The notes: generated from the letters alone by a model not told the origin. A stretch of 5,075 nucleotides of DNA from Deltaproteobacteria bacterium (GCA_005879095.1 VBLM01000041.1:1-5075), one strand, 5' to 3'. Counted from the stretch's first letter, positions 1 to 5,075 are shown. Numbers and translations: made by a program.

Positions 1-1
1 C

Positions 2-211
2 GAGGCGGAGGCGCACCGGGCCGAGTCGCAAGCCTCGGCGGAAGAGTCGATCGCAGAGCGGAAATCGGTCGAGCAGCGGAGGACCCCATGGCACGACACG
101 GCCGAAAGCGCGAGTCAGCGCCAGTCCGCGAAACGCAGGTCGAAGGCGTCATCGAGCGCGTCCGGCAAGCGCGCAACTTCGACTTCCGGAACTACAAACG
201 GGCGACACTGA
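2..211 (+). CDS. possible C-terminal tail of an upstream gene (partial, doubtful)
   Basis: This frame is open from the left edge to a TGA at 209-211. It would encode about 69 residues, first an Ala/Glu-rich stretch (EAEAHRAESQASAEESIAER) and then a Lys/Arg/Ser/Thr-rich tail. Its codons up to base 88 end mostly in G or C, as real genes here do, and more so than the other two forward frames. Against it, the frame overlaps the first 124 bases of the well-supported CheR gene, and its basic low-complexity tail could be only a shadow of that gene. No family is recognisable. Neither of the other two forward frames stops in bases 1-87, so a forward-strand gene entering from the left would have to end here or later. 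Confidence 0.22.
   Translation, partial: EAEAHRAESQASAEESIAERKSVEQRRTPWHDTAESASQRQSAKRRSKASSSASGKRATSTSGTTNGRH
78..83 (+). promoter_or_regulatory. ribosome binding site of the CheR gene
   Basis: GGAGGA lies four bases before the ATG at 88. It decides the start: the frame is open to the left edge, but bases 1-87 hold no other in-frame ATG, GTG or TTG. The protein from this ATG has about 20 residues before the CheR N-terminal domain, as expected. Confidence 0.7.
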
Positions 212-1992
212 GACGGCGCATCGAGCGGCGGATGCTGGATCGCCGCTGCACCAACGTCGCCGATTACCAGGCGCTGCTCGATCGCGATCCGACGGAGTAC
301 GACCAGCTCCTCGGCTCGCTGCTGATCAAGGTCACCTCGTTCTTCCGCGATTCAGAGCTGTGGGACCGGCTGGCCCAGAAGGTGATCCCGCAGATCCTCT
401 CCGAGAAGCGGACCGGCGAAGAGATCCGCGTCTGGTCGGCGGGCTGCGCCACCGGCGAGGAGACCTACACGCTCGCGATGCTCTTCGCCGAAGCGATGGG
501 CCCATCCTTCGCCACCGCCGACGTCAAGGTGTTCGGCACCGACCTCGACGAGAAGGCGGTCTCCTACGCACGCCACGGGGTCTACACGAAGCAGCAAGTG
601 GAGAGCCTGCCCAAGCGGCTCCTCAAGACCTGGTTCGAGGAGGAGGGCAACCAGTATCTGGTGCGCAAGGAGCTGCGCCGGGCGGTAGTCTTCGGCGTGC
701 ACAATCTCGTCTCCGACGCGCCCATCTCGCGCCTCGATCTGCTCGTCTGCCGCAACGTCTTCATCTACCTGAACAACGGCCTGCAGAAGCGGGTGCTGAG
801 CCGGTTTCATTACGCGCTGCGTCGAAACGGCGTGCTGGTCCTGGGCAAGAGCGAGCTGATCCCGTTCGCCGGAAAGGTCTTCGAAGCGGTCGATGTCTCG
901 CGCCGCATCTATCGCAAGAACGGGCGCCGCGACGCGGCGCTGGCCCAGACGCGGCTGCAGAACCTGCTCGAGCAGGAGACGGCGAGCCGCGGCGACGCCG
1001 GCGAAGCGGAGGAAACCGGGCCGACCGAGCAGTTCCATCGCGACGTGCTGCAGGCGGTGGACGTGCCCGTGCTGGCGACCGCGCTGGACGGCACCGTCCT
1101 CTCCTTCAACGAGGCGGCGGTCGCGATGTGGAACCGGCTGGAGTCGGACGTGCTGGGCAAGAAGCTCACCTCGCTCGGCCTGCCGGGGCTGTCGGGGGAG
1201 GTGCTGGTCGAGCGCACCACGATGGTGCGCGAGGGCCGCAGCCCGAGCGAGCGCGGTTCGGGCTCGATCGCGCGCCCGGAAAAGCCGCCGCTCCACGTAG
1301 TGGTGGAGGTGCTGCCGCTGCGGGGGAGCGCGTCGCAGGACATCCAGGGCCTGGTCTACCTCGCGCACGACGTGACCGCCCTCGCCGACCTGCAACTCGA
1401 GCTGCAGAAGGTTAACGCAGAGCGTCAAAACGGAATCGAGGAGCTGCAGACCATCAACGAGGAGCTGCAGTCGTCGAACGAGGAGCTGGAGACGACCAAC
1501 GAGGAATTGCAGTCGGCGAACGAGGAGCTGCAGACCACCAACGAGGAGCTGCAGTCGACCAACGAAGAGCTGGAGACCACCAACGAAGAGCTGCAGTCGA
1601 CCAACGCCGAGCTGGACGCGACCAACCGCGAGCTGGCCTCGCGCACCGACGAGCTGAACCAGCTCGCGTTCCTGCAGCGAACCATCATCCGCAGCCTCCC
1701 TTCGGCGGTGATCGTCATCGACCAGAAGGGCCGCATCACGCTCTGGAACCTCGCCGCCGAGCGGCGGCTGCGCAAGGCGGCGACGGCGAACCAGACCATC
1801 AAGGGGGAAGAGGTGGAGTACGAGATGCCCAATGGTACGAGGGGCAACGCCCTGGTGGCGTCGGTGCCGATCGTCGACGACGGCGTGGCGATGGGATCGG
1901 TCATCCTCTTCGAGGACAACACGCGGTTGCGCTCGGTGACCAGCGAGTTGAACCAGCTCAAGAAGAACAATGGCCGGCCGCAAGCGAACTGA
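88..1992 (+). CDS. CheR-type protein methyltransferase with PAS, heptad coiled coil and second PAS
   Basis: A 634-residue SAM-dependent glutamate O-methyltransferase of the CheR family fused to sensory modules; it has no signal peptide or membrane segment, so it is probably cytosolic. Residues ~18-80 are the helical CheR N-terminal domain, ending in the typical VTSFFRD (82-88). Residues ~95-277 are the Rossmann methyltransferase: SAM loop WSAGCATGEETY (116-127), acidic GTDLDEKAV (150-158), DLLVCRNVFIYLN (217-229) and LGKSE (252-256). A PAS domain follows at ~316-432, then eleven heptads at 451-527, then a short PAS-like region at ~528-616. Classical CheR is about 280 residues and lacks these additions. 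The family's known role is methylating chemoreceptor glutamates, but no receptor gene is in the window, so the substrate is unknown. The arrangement matches the middle of CheB-CheR-PAS hybrid proteins, with CheB encoded separately here. It overlaps the downstream kinase gene by 23 bases, so the two are probably co-transcribed and translationally coupled. Confidence 0.94.
   Translation: MARHGRKRESAPVRETQVEGVIERVRQARNFDFRNYKRATLRRRIERRMLDRRCTNVADYQALLDRDPTEYDQLLGSLLIKVTSFFRDSELWDRLAQKVIPQILSEKRTGEEIRVWSAGCATGEETYTLAMLFAEAMGPSFATADVKVFGTDLDEKAVSYARHGVYTKQQVESLPKRLLKTWFEEEGNQYLVRKELRRAVVFGVHNLVSDAPISRLDLLVCRNVFIYLNNGLQKRVLSRFHYALRRNGVLVLGKSELIPFAGKVFEAVDVSRRIYRKNGRRDAALAQTRLQNLLEQETASRGDAGEAEETGPTEQFHRDVLQAVDVPVLATALDGTVLSFNEAAVAMWNRLESDVLGKKLTSLGLPGLSGEVLVERTTMVREGRSPSERGSGSIARPEKPPLHVVVEVLPLRGSASQDIQGLVYLAHDVTALADLQLELQKVNAERQNGIEELQTINEELQSSNEELETTNEELQSANEELQTTNEELQSTNEELETTNEELQSTNAELDATNRELASRTDELNQLAFLQRTIIRSLPSAVIVIDQKGRITLWNLAAERRLRKAATANQTIKGEEVEYEMPNGTRGNALVASVPIVDDGVAMGSVILFEDNTRLRSVTSELNQLKKNNGRPQAN
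1438..1668 (+). repeat. 21-bp in-frame tandem repeat encoding EELQ(S/T)TN heptads
   Basis: Eleven consecutive seven-codon units encode residues 451-527 of the CheR protein. The first eight are nearly invariant EEL(Q/E)(S/T)xN; the last three (AELDATN, RELASRT, DELNQLA) have drifted. The order of variants repeats every four heptads (QT, QS, ET, QS), so 1438-1521 and 1522-1605 form an 84-bp duplication with about 74 of 84 bases identical by my hand count. Several differences are synonymous (GAG/GAA, CTG/TTG), suggesting selection keeps the protein repeat. It should form a coiled-coil linker between the two PAS regions. Confidence 0.9.
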
Positions 1993-3358
1993 CGACCCCG
2001 GCCGGGTCCTGCGCGAGAAGTACCAGGAGCTGGCGGCGAAGTACTCCGCGCTGGTCGGGCGCAGTCAGCAGCGGTGGAATTTCCGCGACGCGATGCAGAA
2101 CGCGGTGCGCGGCATCTCCAGCGCCAGCCTGGCGCTGGCGGTGGCGCAGGAGGGCCGGATCGTCTTCCGCAACGCGGCGTACGTCGAGCTGGAGCGGGGC
2201 ATGCGCTGGACGCTGGCCTCCGAGCCGCGCCGGCCGCCGCTGCCGCTGCGCGCGTGGGCCATCCGGACCATGGACGAGATGCCGGCCGGCATGGCGACGC
2301 GCGCCTTGCGACTGCGCGATCCGGATGGGACGCGGCTGATCTCACTGCGGCTCGAGCGGCAGCGGCGGCCGCCGGCATTTCTCATCTGGGCGGAGGACGT
2401 CACCGCCATCGAGCTGCGCGAGATCGAGCTGGCCGAAGTGCGGCAGTCGCTGATCCAGCAGCACCGGCTCCTGATGCTGGGCGAGGCGGCCGCGGCGGTG
2501 GCGCACGATCTGGGCAGCACGCTGCGCGGCCTCGCCTTCCGCACGGCCTCGCTGCGGCTGGACGGGCGCATGTTGAGCGAGCACGCCGAGACGCTGGGAG
2601 CGCTCGAAGAGGGCCTTCAGCTGGCCACCGCGATGGTCCAGCGGCTGCACGACTTCGCCCGCTCGGGCGCGCCCAGGCTGCAGGCGGTGGACATCGGCGC
2701 GGTCCTGCACAGCGCGGTGGCGCTGTTCGAGCTGGAGACCGAGGCGACGCGCAGCAAGGTGCGGGTCCGACTCTCGGTGCCGGAGCTCCCGCCGATGCAG
2801 GCCTCCTCCGCCGATCTCTCGCACCTCTTCCTCAACCTGCTGCGCAACGCCGCCGATGCGATGCCGCGGGGCGGCGAGATCCGCATCCGCGCGCGGGTGA
2901 ACCGCAAGGCGGTGGTGCTGGTGTTCGAGGATCAGGGCGTCGGCGTCCCCCCGGCGCTGGTGCACCGGCTCTTCGAGGCCTACTTCACCACCAAGGGGCC
3001 GCGTGGCACCGGCCTCGGCTTGTGGCTCGCGGCCGGCACCATGCGCCGGATGGGCGGCAAGATCGTTGCGGCGCCGAAGAAGGGCGGCGGAACGCGCTTC
3101 ACGCTCACCTTTCCGCGGGGGCTCAAGCTACCTGCGGACCTGCCTCTACCGCCAGCAGGCGACGGAGGACGTCCGCCTGCTTCCTGGCCGCTTCGAAACG
3201 ATCTTCGAACCGCACGGCGGAATGCACGCTCCCTTGCCGCCGCGCGCGCGTCGCCATCCGATGCGCGAGCTCCGCCTGCTCCTCGAGCGCGCGCAGCGCC
3301 GCCCACAGCGCGCCCTCGATCGTCACCCGCTGCTCGACGAGGGCGGTCTCGGGAGTGA
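1970..3358 (+). CDS. PAS-domain sensor histidine kinase
   Basis: A 462-residue soluble two-component histidine kinase, with no membrane segment or signal peptide. Residues ~10-40 are a helical leader, ~45-150 a divergent PAS-like sensor (FRNAAYVELERG at 66-77; FLIWAEDVTAIE at 137-148), and ~160-235 the HisKA dimerisation helices with the presumed phospho-accepting H179 in AVAHDLGSTL. The ATPase domain has an N-box NLLRNAADAMP (289-299), G1 EDQGVGVPP (320-328), an F-box LFEAYFTTK (334-342) and G2 GTGLGL (346-351), so it looks catalytically intact. The kinase fold finishes near FTLTFPRG (377-384). The remaining 78 residues are Arg/Ala/Pro-rich, read antisense through the end of the cheB gene, and are probably not a domain. 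The ATG lies inside the CheR gene with only a weak AAGAAG before it, suggesting translational coupling. A nearby LuxR-type regulator is a candidate partner. The input signal is unknown. Confidence 0.9.
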   Translation: MAGRKRTDDPGRVLREKYQELAAKYSALVGRSQQRWNFRDAMQNAVRGISSASLALAVAQEGRIVFRNAAYVELERGMRWTLASEPRRPPLPLRAWAIRTMDEMPAGMATRALRLRDPDGTRLISLRLERQRRPPAFLIWAEDVTAIELREIELAEVRQSLIQQHRLLMLGEAAAAVAHDLGSTLRGLAFRTASLRLDGRMLSEHAETLGALEEGLQLATAMVQRLHDFARSGAPRLQAVDIGAVLHSAVALFELETEATRSKVRVRLSVPELPPMQASSADLSHLFLNLLRNAADAMPRGGEIRIRARVNRKAVVLVFEDQGVGVPPALVHRLFEAYFTTKGPRGTGLGLWLAAGTMRRMGGKIVAAPKKGGGTRFTLTFPRGLKLPADLPLPPAGDGGRPPASWPLRNDLRTARRNARSLAAARASPSDARAPPAPRARAAPPTARPRSSPAARRGRSRE

Positions 3359-4112
3359 AGCCGTGGCCGGTGCGGCAGCGGAAGCGCACCGTCCCGGCCT
3401 CGTGAACTTCGTTCAGGACACCGCCGCAGGCCGGACAGCTGAATGGCGAGGGCATGCCGACCGTCTCGTGGCCATGCAGCGGGCTCAGAGTCTCGATTTC
3501 GGCTTCGTCCTTGAGCAGCGGCGACACCTCGTGGCTACCCTCCACCCGTCCGCCCGCGAGCCTTCCCAGGAGCGGCCCGATCTCCGACAGCTTGGCGATG
3601 TGATCGGGCTTGACGTAGTCGAGCGCGCTGCGCGGCATGTCGGGGCAGAAGGCGTCCTCCGGATCCTGAACCACGGTGGTGCCGCCGCGCTGCTTGATCG
3701 CCAGCAGACCGCCGGTGCCGTCGTCGAGCGCACCGGTGAGGATGGCGCCGATGGCCCGCGAGCCGTAGTTGTAGGCGGCGGTGCGGAAAAGTGGGTCGAC
3801 GGCCGGACGGTGGCTGTTCTCTTTGGCGCCGCGGACGAGCCGCAGCCTCCCCGGCTCGACCAGCATGTGGTGGTCGGGCGGCGCGATGTAGATGCGGCCC
3901 GGCGAAAGCGGTTCCTGGTCTTTCGGATGCAGCGCCGGAAGCGGGCCGGCGCCGGTGAGGATGTGCGGCAGCGCGCTGCGGTGATCGGGCGCGAGGTGGA
4001 GAACGACCACGACGGCGGCCGGCAGATTTTCCGGAAGCGCAGACGCGATTTTCTTCAGCGCCTCGACGCCGCCGGCCGAGGTGCCGATGCAGATCAGATC
4101 CCGTCGTTCCAT
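3123..4112 (-). CDS. stand-alone CheB-type methylesterase with C-terminal zinc ribbon
   Basis: A 329-residue protein-glutamate methylesterase, the enzyme class that removes methyl groups added by CheR (and can deamidate receptor glutamines). The catalytic domain fills residues ~5-180. The expected triad is S12 in GTSAGG, H39 in VVLHLAPDH and D131 in LTGALDDGTGG, so it looks active. The N-terminal receiver domain of classical CheB is absent, so regulation by phosphorylation of this protein is not expected. Residues 226-250 (CPACGG, then RCRTGH) give C226, C229, C246 and H250, a likely zinc ribbon, followed by a charged helical tail at ~255-320. This ribbon is familiar from CheB-like proteins outside classical chemotaxis operons. 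I chose the ATG at 4112 because a GGAG lies five bases before it and the protein then begins MERRDLICIGTSAGG, as the family does. The gene converges on the kinase gene and diverges from the response regulator gene. Confidence 0.93.
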   Translation of the reverse strand: MERRDLICIGTSAGGVEALKKIASALPENLPAAVVVVLHLAPDHRSALPHILTGAGPLPALHPKDQEPLSPGRIYIAPPDHHMLVEPGRLRLVRGAKENSHRPAVDPLFRTAAYNYGSRAIGAILTGALDDGTGGLLAIKQRGGTTVVQDPEDAFCPDMPRSALDYVKPDHIAKLSEIGPLLGRLAGGRVEGSHEVSPLLKDEAEIETLSPLHGHETVGMPSPFSCPACGGVLNEVHEAGTVRFRCRTGHGFTPETALVEQRVTIEGALWAALRALEEQAELAHRMATRARRQGSVHSAVRFEDRFEAARKQADVLRRLLAVEAGPQVA

Positions 4113-4117
4113 TGCCG

Positions 4118-4121
4118 CTCC
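4118..4121 (-). promoter_or_regulatory. ribosome binding site of the CheB gene
   Basis: On the minus strand GGAG lies five bases before the ATG at 4112. It favours this start over a TTG 19 codons upstream (4169), whose extra residues are basic and resemble nothing in the family. Confidence 0.65.
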
Positions 4122-4202
4122 AACGAGAACATAGCGCGAACGGCGCGCCAGTGCCCGCCTGCTTGACAACCGAACACCTACGTATGTGTACGCATGCGCG
4201 AA

Positions 4203-4215
4203 TCACTGACAGTGA
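4203..4215. promoter_or_regulatory. candidate operator: perfect 6-1-6 inverted repeat
   Basis: TCACTGACAGTGA is a perfect palindrome of two 6-bp arms around one base. It ends two bases before the possible -10 TATGGT of the response regulator gene, where a bound dimer would block or modulate RNA polymerase. LuxR-type regulators bind such short dyads as dimers, so autoregulation by the product of 4253-4915 is possible. The assignment is inference from symmetry and position only. Confidence 0.4.
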
Positions 4216-4252
4216 AGTATGGTAAGCGGGCACACGATCGGTAGAAGCCCCC

Positions 4253-4915
4253 ATGACGACAACCGTTGCTCTGGTCGATGATCATAAGCTTTTTCGGGAA
4301 GGCCTGCGCGCGCTGCTGCAGTCCCAGCCCGGTTTCAGCGTAGTGGCGGAAGCGACCAACGCCGATGAAGCGTACCGCGCGGTACGGGAGACCGAGCCCG
4401 ACGTGGTCGTCCTCGACATGCTCTTGCCGGGTTCCAACGGCGCCAGCGTCGCGCGAGAGCTGCTCAGGCAGAACCCGACGCGCAAGGTCATCGCCCTGAG
4501 CATGGTCAAGGACGAGCAGCACGTCGCCAACGCGCTCGACGCCGGCGTGCTCGGCTACGCTTCGAAGGAGCAGTCGGCCGAGGACGTGCTGGCGGCCATC
4601 CGCGCGGTCGCGCAGCGGCAGACCTACCTCGCGCCGGGCATCTCGCGCGTCGTGCTGGAGGACGTCCGCCGCCGGCCGCGCGCGCCGCCGAATGGCGACG
4701 TTCCGATCGCGCCTTTGGCGCAGCTGACGCAGCGAGAGCGGGAAATTTTCGATCTCACCGTGGGCGGCGCGTCGACCGCGAGCATCGCTTCCCAGCTCTA
4801 CATCAGCAAGCGCACGGTCGAGACCCACCGCGCGCGCATCCTGCGCAAGCTCAACGCGCACTCGGCCACGGATTTGGTAAGACTGGCGGCACGGCTGGGT
4901 CTGTTGCCGCTGTAA
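4253..4915 (+). CDS. NarL/FixJ-family response regulator (receiver + LuxR-type HTH)
   Basis: A 220-residue two-component transcription regulator of normal length for its family. The receiver (residues ~3-120) has acidic D9 and D10, phospho-acceptor D55 in VVVLDMLLPG, S83 in the Thr/Ser switch position, Y102 and invariant K105 in GYASK, so it should be phosphorylatable. A linker with basic and proline residues (~138-155) leads to the DNA-binding domain at ~156-213: LTQREREIFDL (158-168), ASIASQLYISKRTVETHRARI with the recognition helix around SKRTVETH (185-192), then LRKLNAHSATDLVRLA. The ATG at 4253 gives the standard MTTTVALVDDHKLFREGLRALL opening; the upstream AGAAG (4243-4247) is a modest ribosome site. 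It diverges from the CheB gene, which suggests shared control. The kinase at 1970-3358 may be its phosphodonor; targets are unknown. Confidence 0.95.
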   Translation: MTTTVALVDDHKLFREGLRALLQSQPGFSVVAEATNADEAYRAVRETEPDVVVLDMLLPGSNGASVARELLRQNPTRKVIALSMVKDEQHVANALDAGVLGYASKEQSAEDVLAAIRAVAQRQTYLAPGISRVVLEDVRRRPRAPPNGDVPIAPLAQLTQREREIFDLTVGGASTASIASQLYISKRTVETHRARILRKLNAHSATDLVRLAARLGLLPL

Positions 4916-4968
4916 CGGCCGCTCGCACGGCGATTGCCTTCGCCTCCTGCGGTTCCTACCGTCGCGGC

Positions 4969-5075
4969 ATGCGCCGCCTACTCTTCGCCGTCCTGCTCTG
5001 CGCCTGCGTCCGCAATCCCGACACCGGCAAGCTCCAACTCGATCTCGTGCCCCGGGCCCAGGAGATCCAGATGGG
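4969..5075 (+). CDS. M48-type metalloprotease lipoprotein (N-terminal part, cut by window edge)
   Basis: Thirty-five complete codons are visible. MRRLLFAVLLCAC is a short lipoprotein signal: two arginines, a hydrophobic core and lipobox L-C-A-C with C13 as the lipidated cysteine. Next comes NPDTGKLQLDLV followed by RAQEIQMG. The pattern NPxTGxxxLxLV...QEIxMG is the usual start of mature M48-family (BepA/Oma1-like) peptidases in the periplasm of Gram-negative bacteria, which act in envelope protein quality control. The zinc site HExxH would lie beyond the window, so neither activity nor completeness can be judged. No clear ribosome binding site precedes the ATG; it was chosen because the signal peptide begins there. 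The gene lies 53 bases after the response regulator stop, in the same direction, but a functional link is not evident. Confidence 0.72.
   Translation, partial: MRRLLFAVLLCACVRNPDTGKLQLDLVPRAQEIQM

Larger units (their letters stand above)
4113..4252. promoter_or_regulatory. divergent promoter region between CheB and response regulator genes
   Basis: This 140-bp gap separates two genes reading outward and is less GC-rich than its surroundings, so it should hold the start signals for both. For the rightward gene a plausible -10 is TATGGT (4218-4223), 29 bases before the ATG, but no good -35 stands at normal spacing. A perfect TTGACA (4163-4168) has no convincing -10 partner 16-18 bases on. I see no convincing promoter for the leftward gene. 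An inverted repeat (4203-4215), an alternating pyrimidine-purine tract (4179-4200) and GTGCCCGC (4151-4158) with its inverted copy (4226-4233) also lie here. Confidence 0.5.

Noticed and set aside
352..1983. 543-codon open frame antisense to the CheR gene, with LQLLVGGLQ-type repeats
   Set aside because: It is the complement of a strong CheR gene in GC-rich DNA where antisense stops are rare. Its repeats are just the antisense reading of the heptad coil; no start signal or family resemblance.
2074..3405. 443-codon forward frame in another phase over the kinase gene
   Set aside because: Gly/Ala/Arg-rich low-complexity translation; the kinase frame carries all HisKA and HATPase motifs.
4142..4149. 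8-bp palindrome GGCGCGCC in the intergenic region
   Set aside because: All-GC palindromes of this length are expected by chance in such GC-rich DNA; no positional support.
3003..4166. 387-codon forward frame opposite CheB
   Set aside because: Arg-rich, without recognisable domain, and the opposite strand encodes an intact CheB with catalytic triad and zinc ribbon.
4113..4169. 19-residue N-terminal extension of CheB from a TTG at 4169
   Set aside because: Rare start codon, no family similarity, and the ATG at 4112 has a good GGAG and starts exactly at the family's N-terminus.
4163..4194. TTGACA as a consensus -35 promoter element
   Set aside because: The hexamer is perfect, but the hexamers 16-18 bases downstream (TGTGTA, GTGTAC, TGTACG) match TATAAT poorly, so I do not call a promoter there.
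4916..4932. Possible terminator hairpin after the response regulator gene
   Set aside because: Only a four-base stem (GCCG/CGGC) with a six-base loop and no following T-run.

Overview
The window comes from a GC-rich bacterium: synonymous codon positions are overwhelmingly G or C, and spurious open frames are long on both strands. The gene content is a stand-alone CheB with a C-terminal zinc ribbon, a CheR with PAS domains and an EELQSTN coiled coil, a PAS histidine kinase and a LuxR-type response regulator. This is typical of soil or sediment Proteobacteria and Myxococcota. A myxobacterial (Anaeromyxobacter-like) source is my guess, not something the sequence proves.

Layout. Bases 1-87 lead into the first gene and may hold the tail of an upstream reading frame. 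88-1992 (+) encodes a CheR methyltransferase followed by PAS, a long heptad-repeat coiled coil and a contracted second PAS. 1970-3358 (+) starts inside the end of that gene and encodes a PAS/HisKA/HATPase histidine kinase. 3123-4112 (-) converges on the kinase gene, overlaps its tail by 236 bp, and encodes a CheB methylesterase without a receiver domain. 4113-4252 is a 140-bp divergent promoter region with a perfect 13-bp inverted repeat and a 22-bp alternating pyrimidine-purine tract. 4253-4915 (+) encodes a NarL/FixJ-type response regulator. 4969-5075 (+) is the 5' end of a probable M48-type metalloprotease lipoprotein, cut by the window edge.

How the genes may work together. In many bacteria CheB, CheR, a coiled coil, PAS domains and a histidine kinase are fused into one large 'hybrid chemosensory' protein. 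Here the same parts are spread over three adjacent genes, with a DNA-binding response regulator next door and no chemoreceptor, CheA or CheW in view. The likely logic is a signalling pathway ending in transcription rather than flagellar motor control, in which methylation or demethylation of an unknown partner tunes the kinase. This is inference. No mobile element, CRISPR array, tRNA or rRNA was seen.
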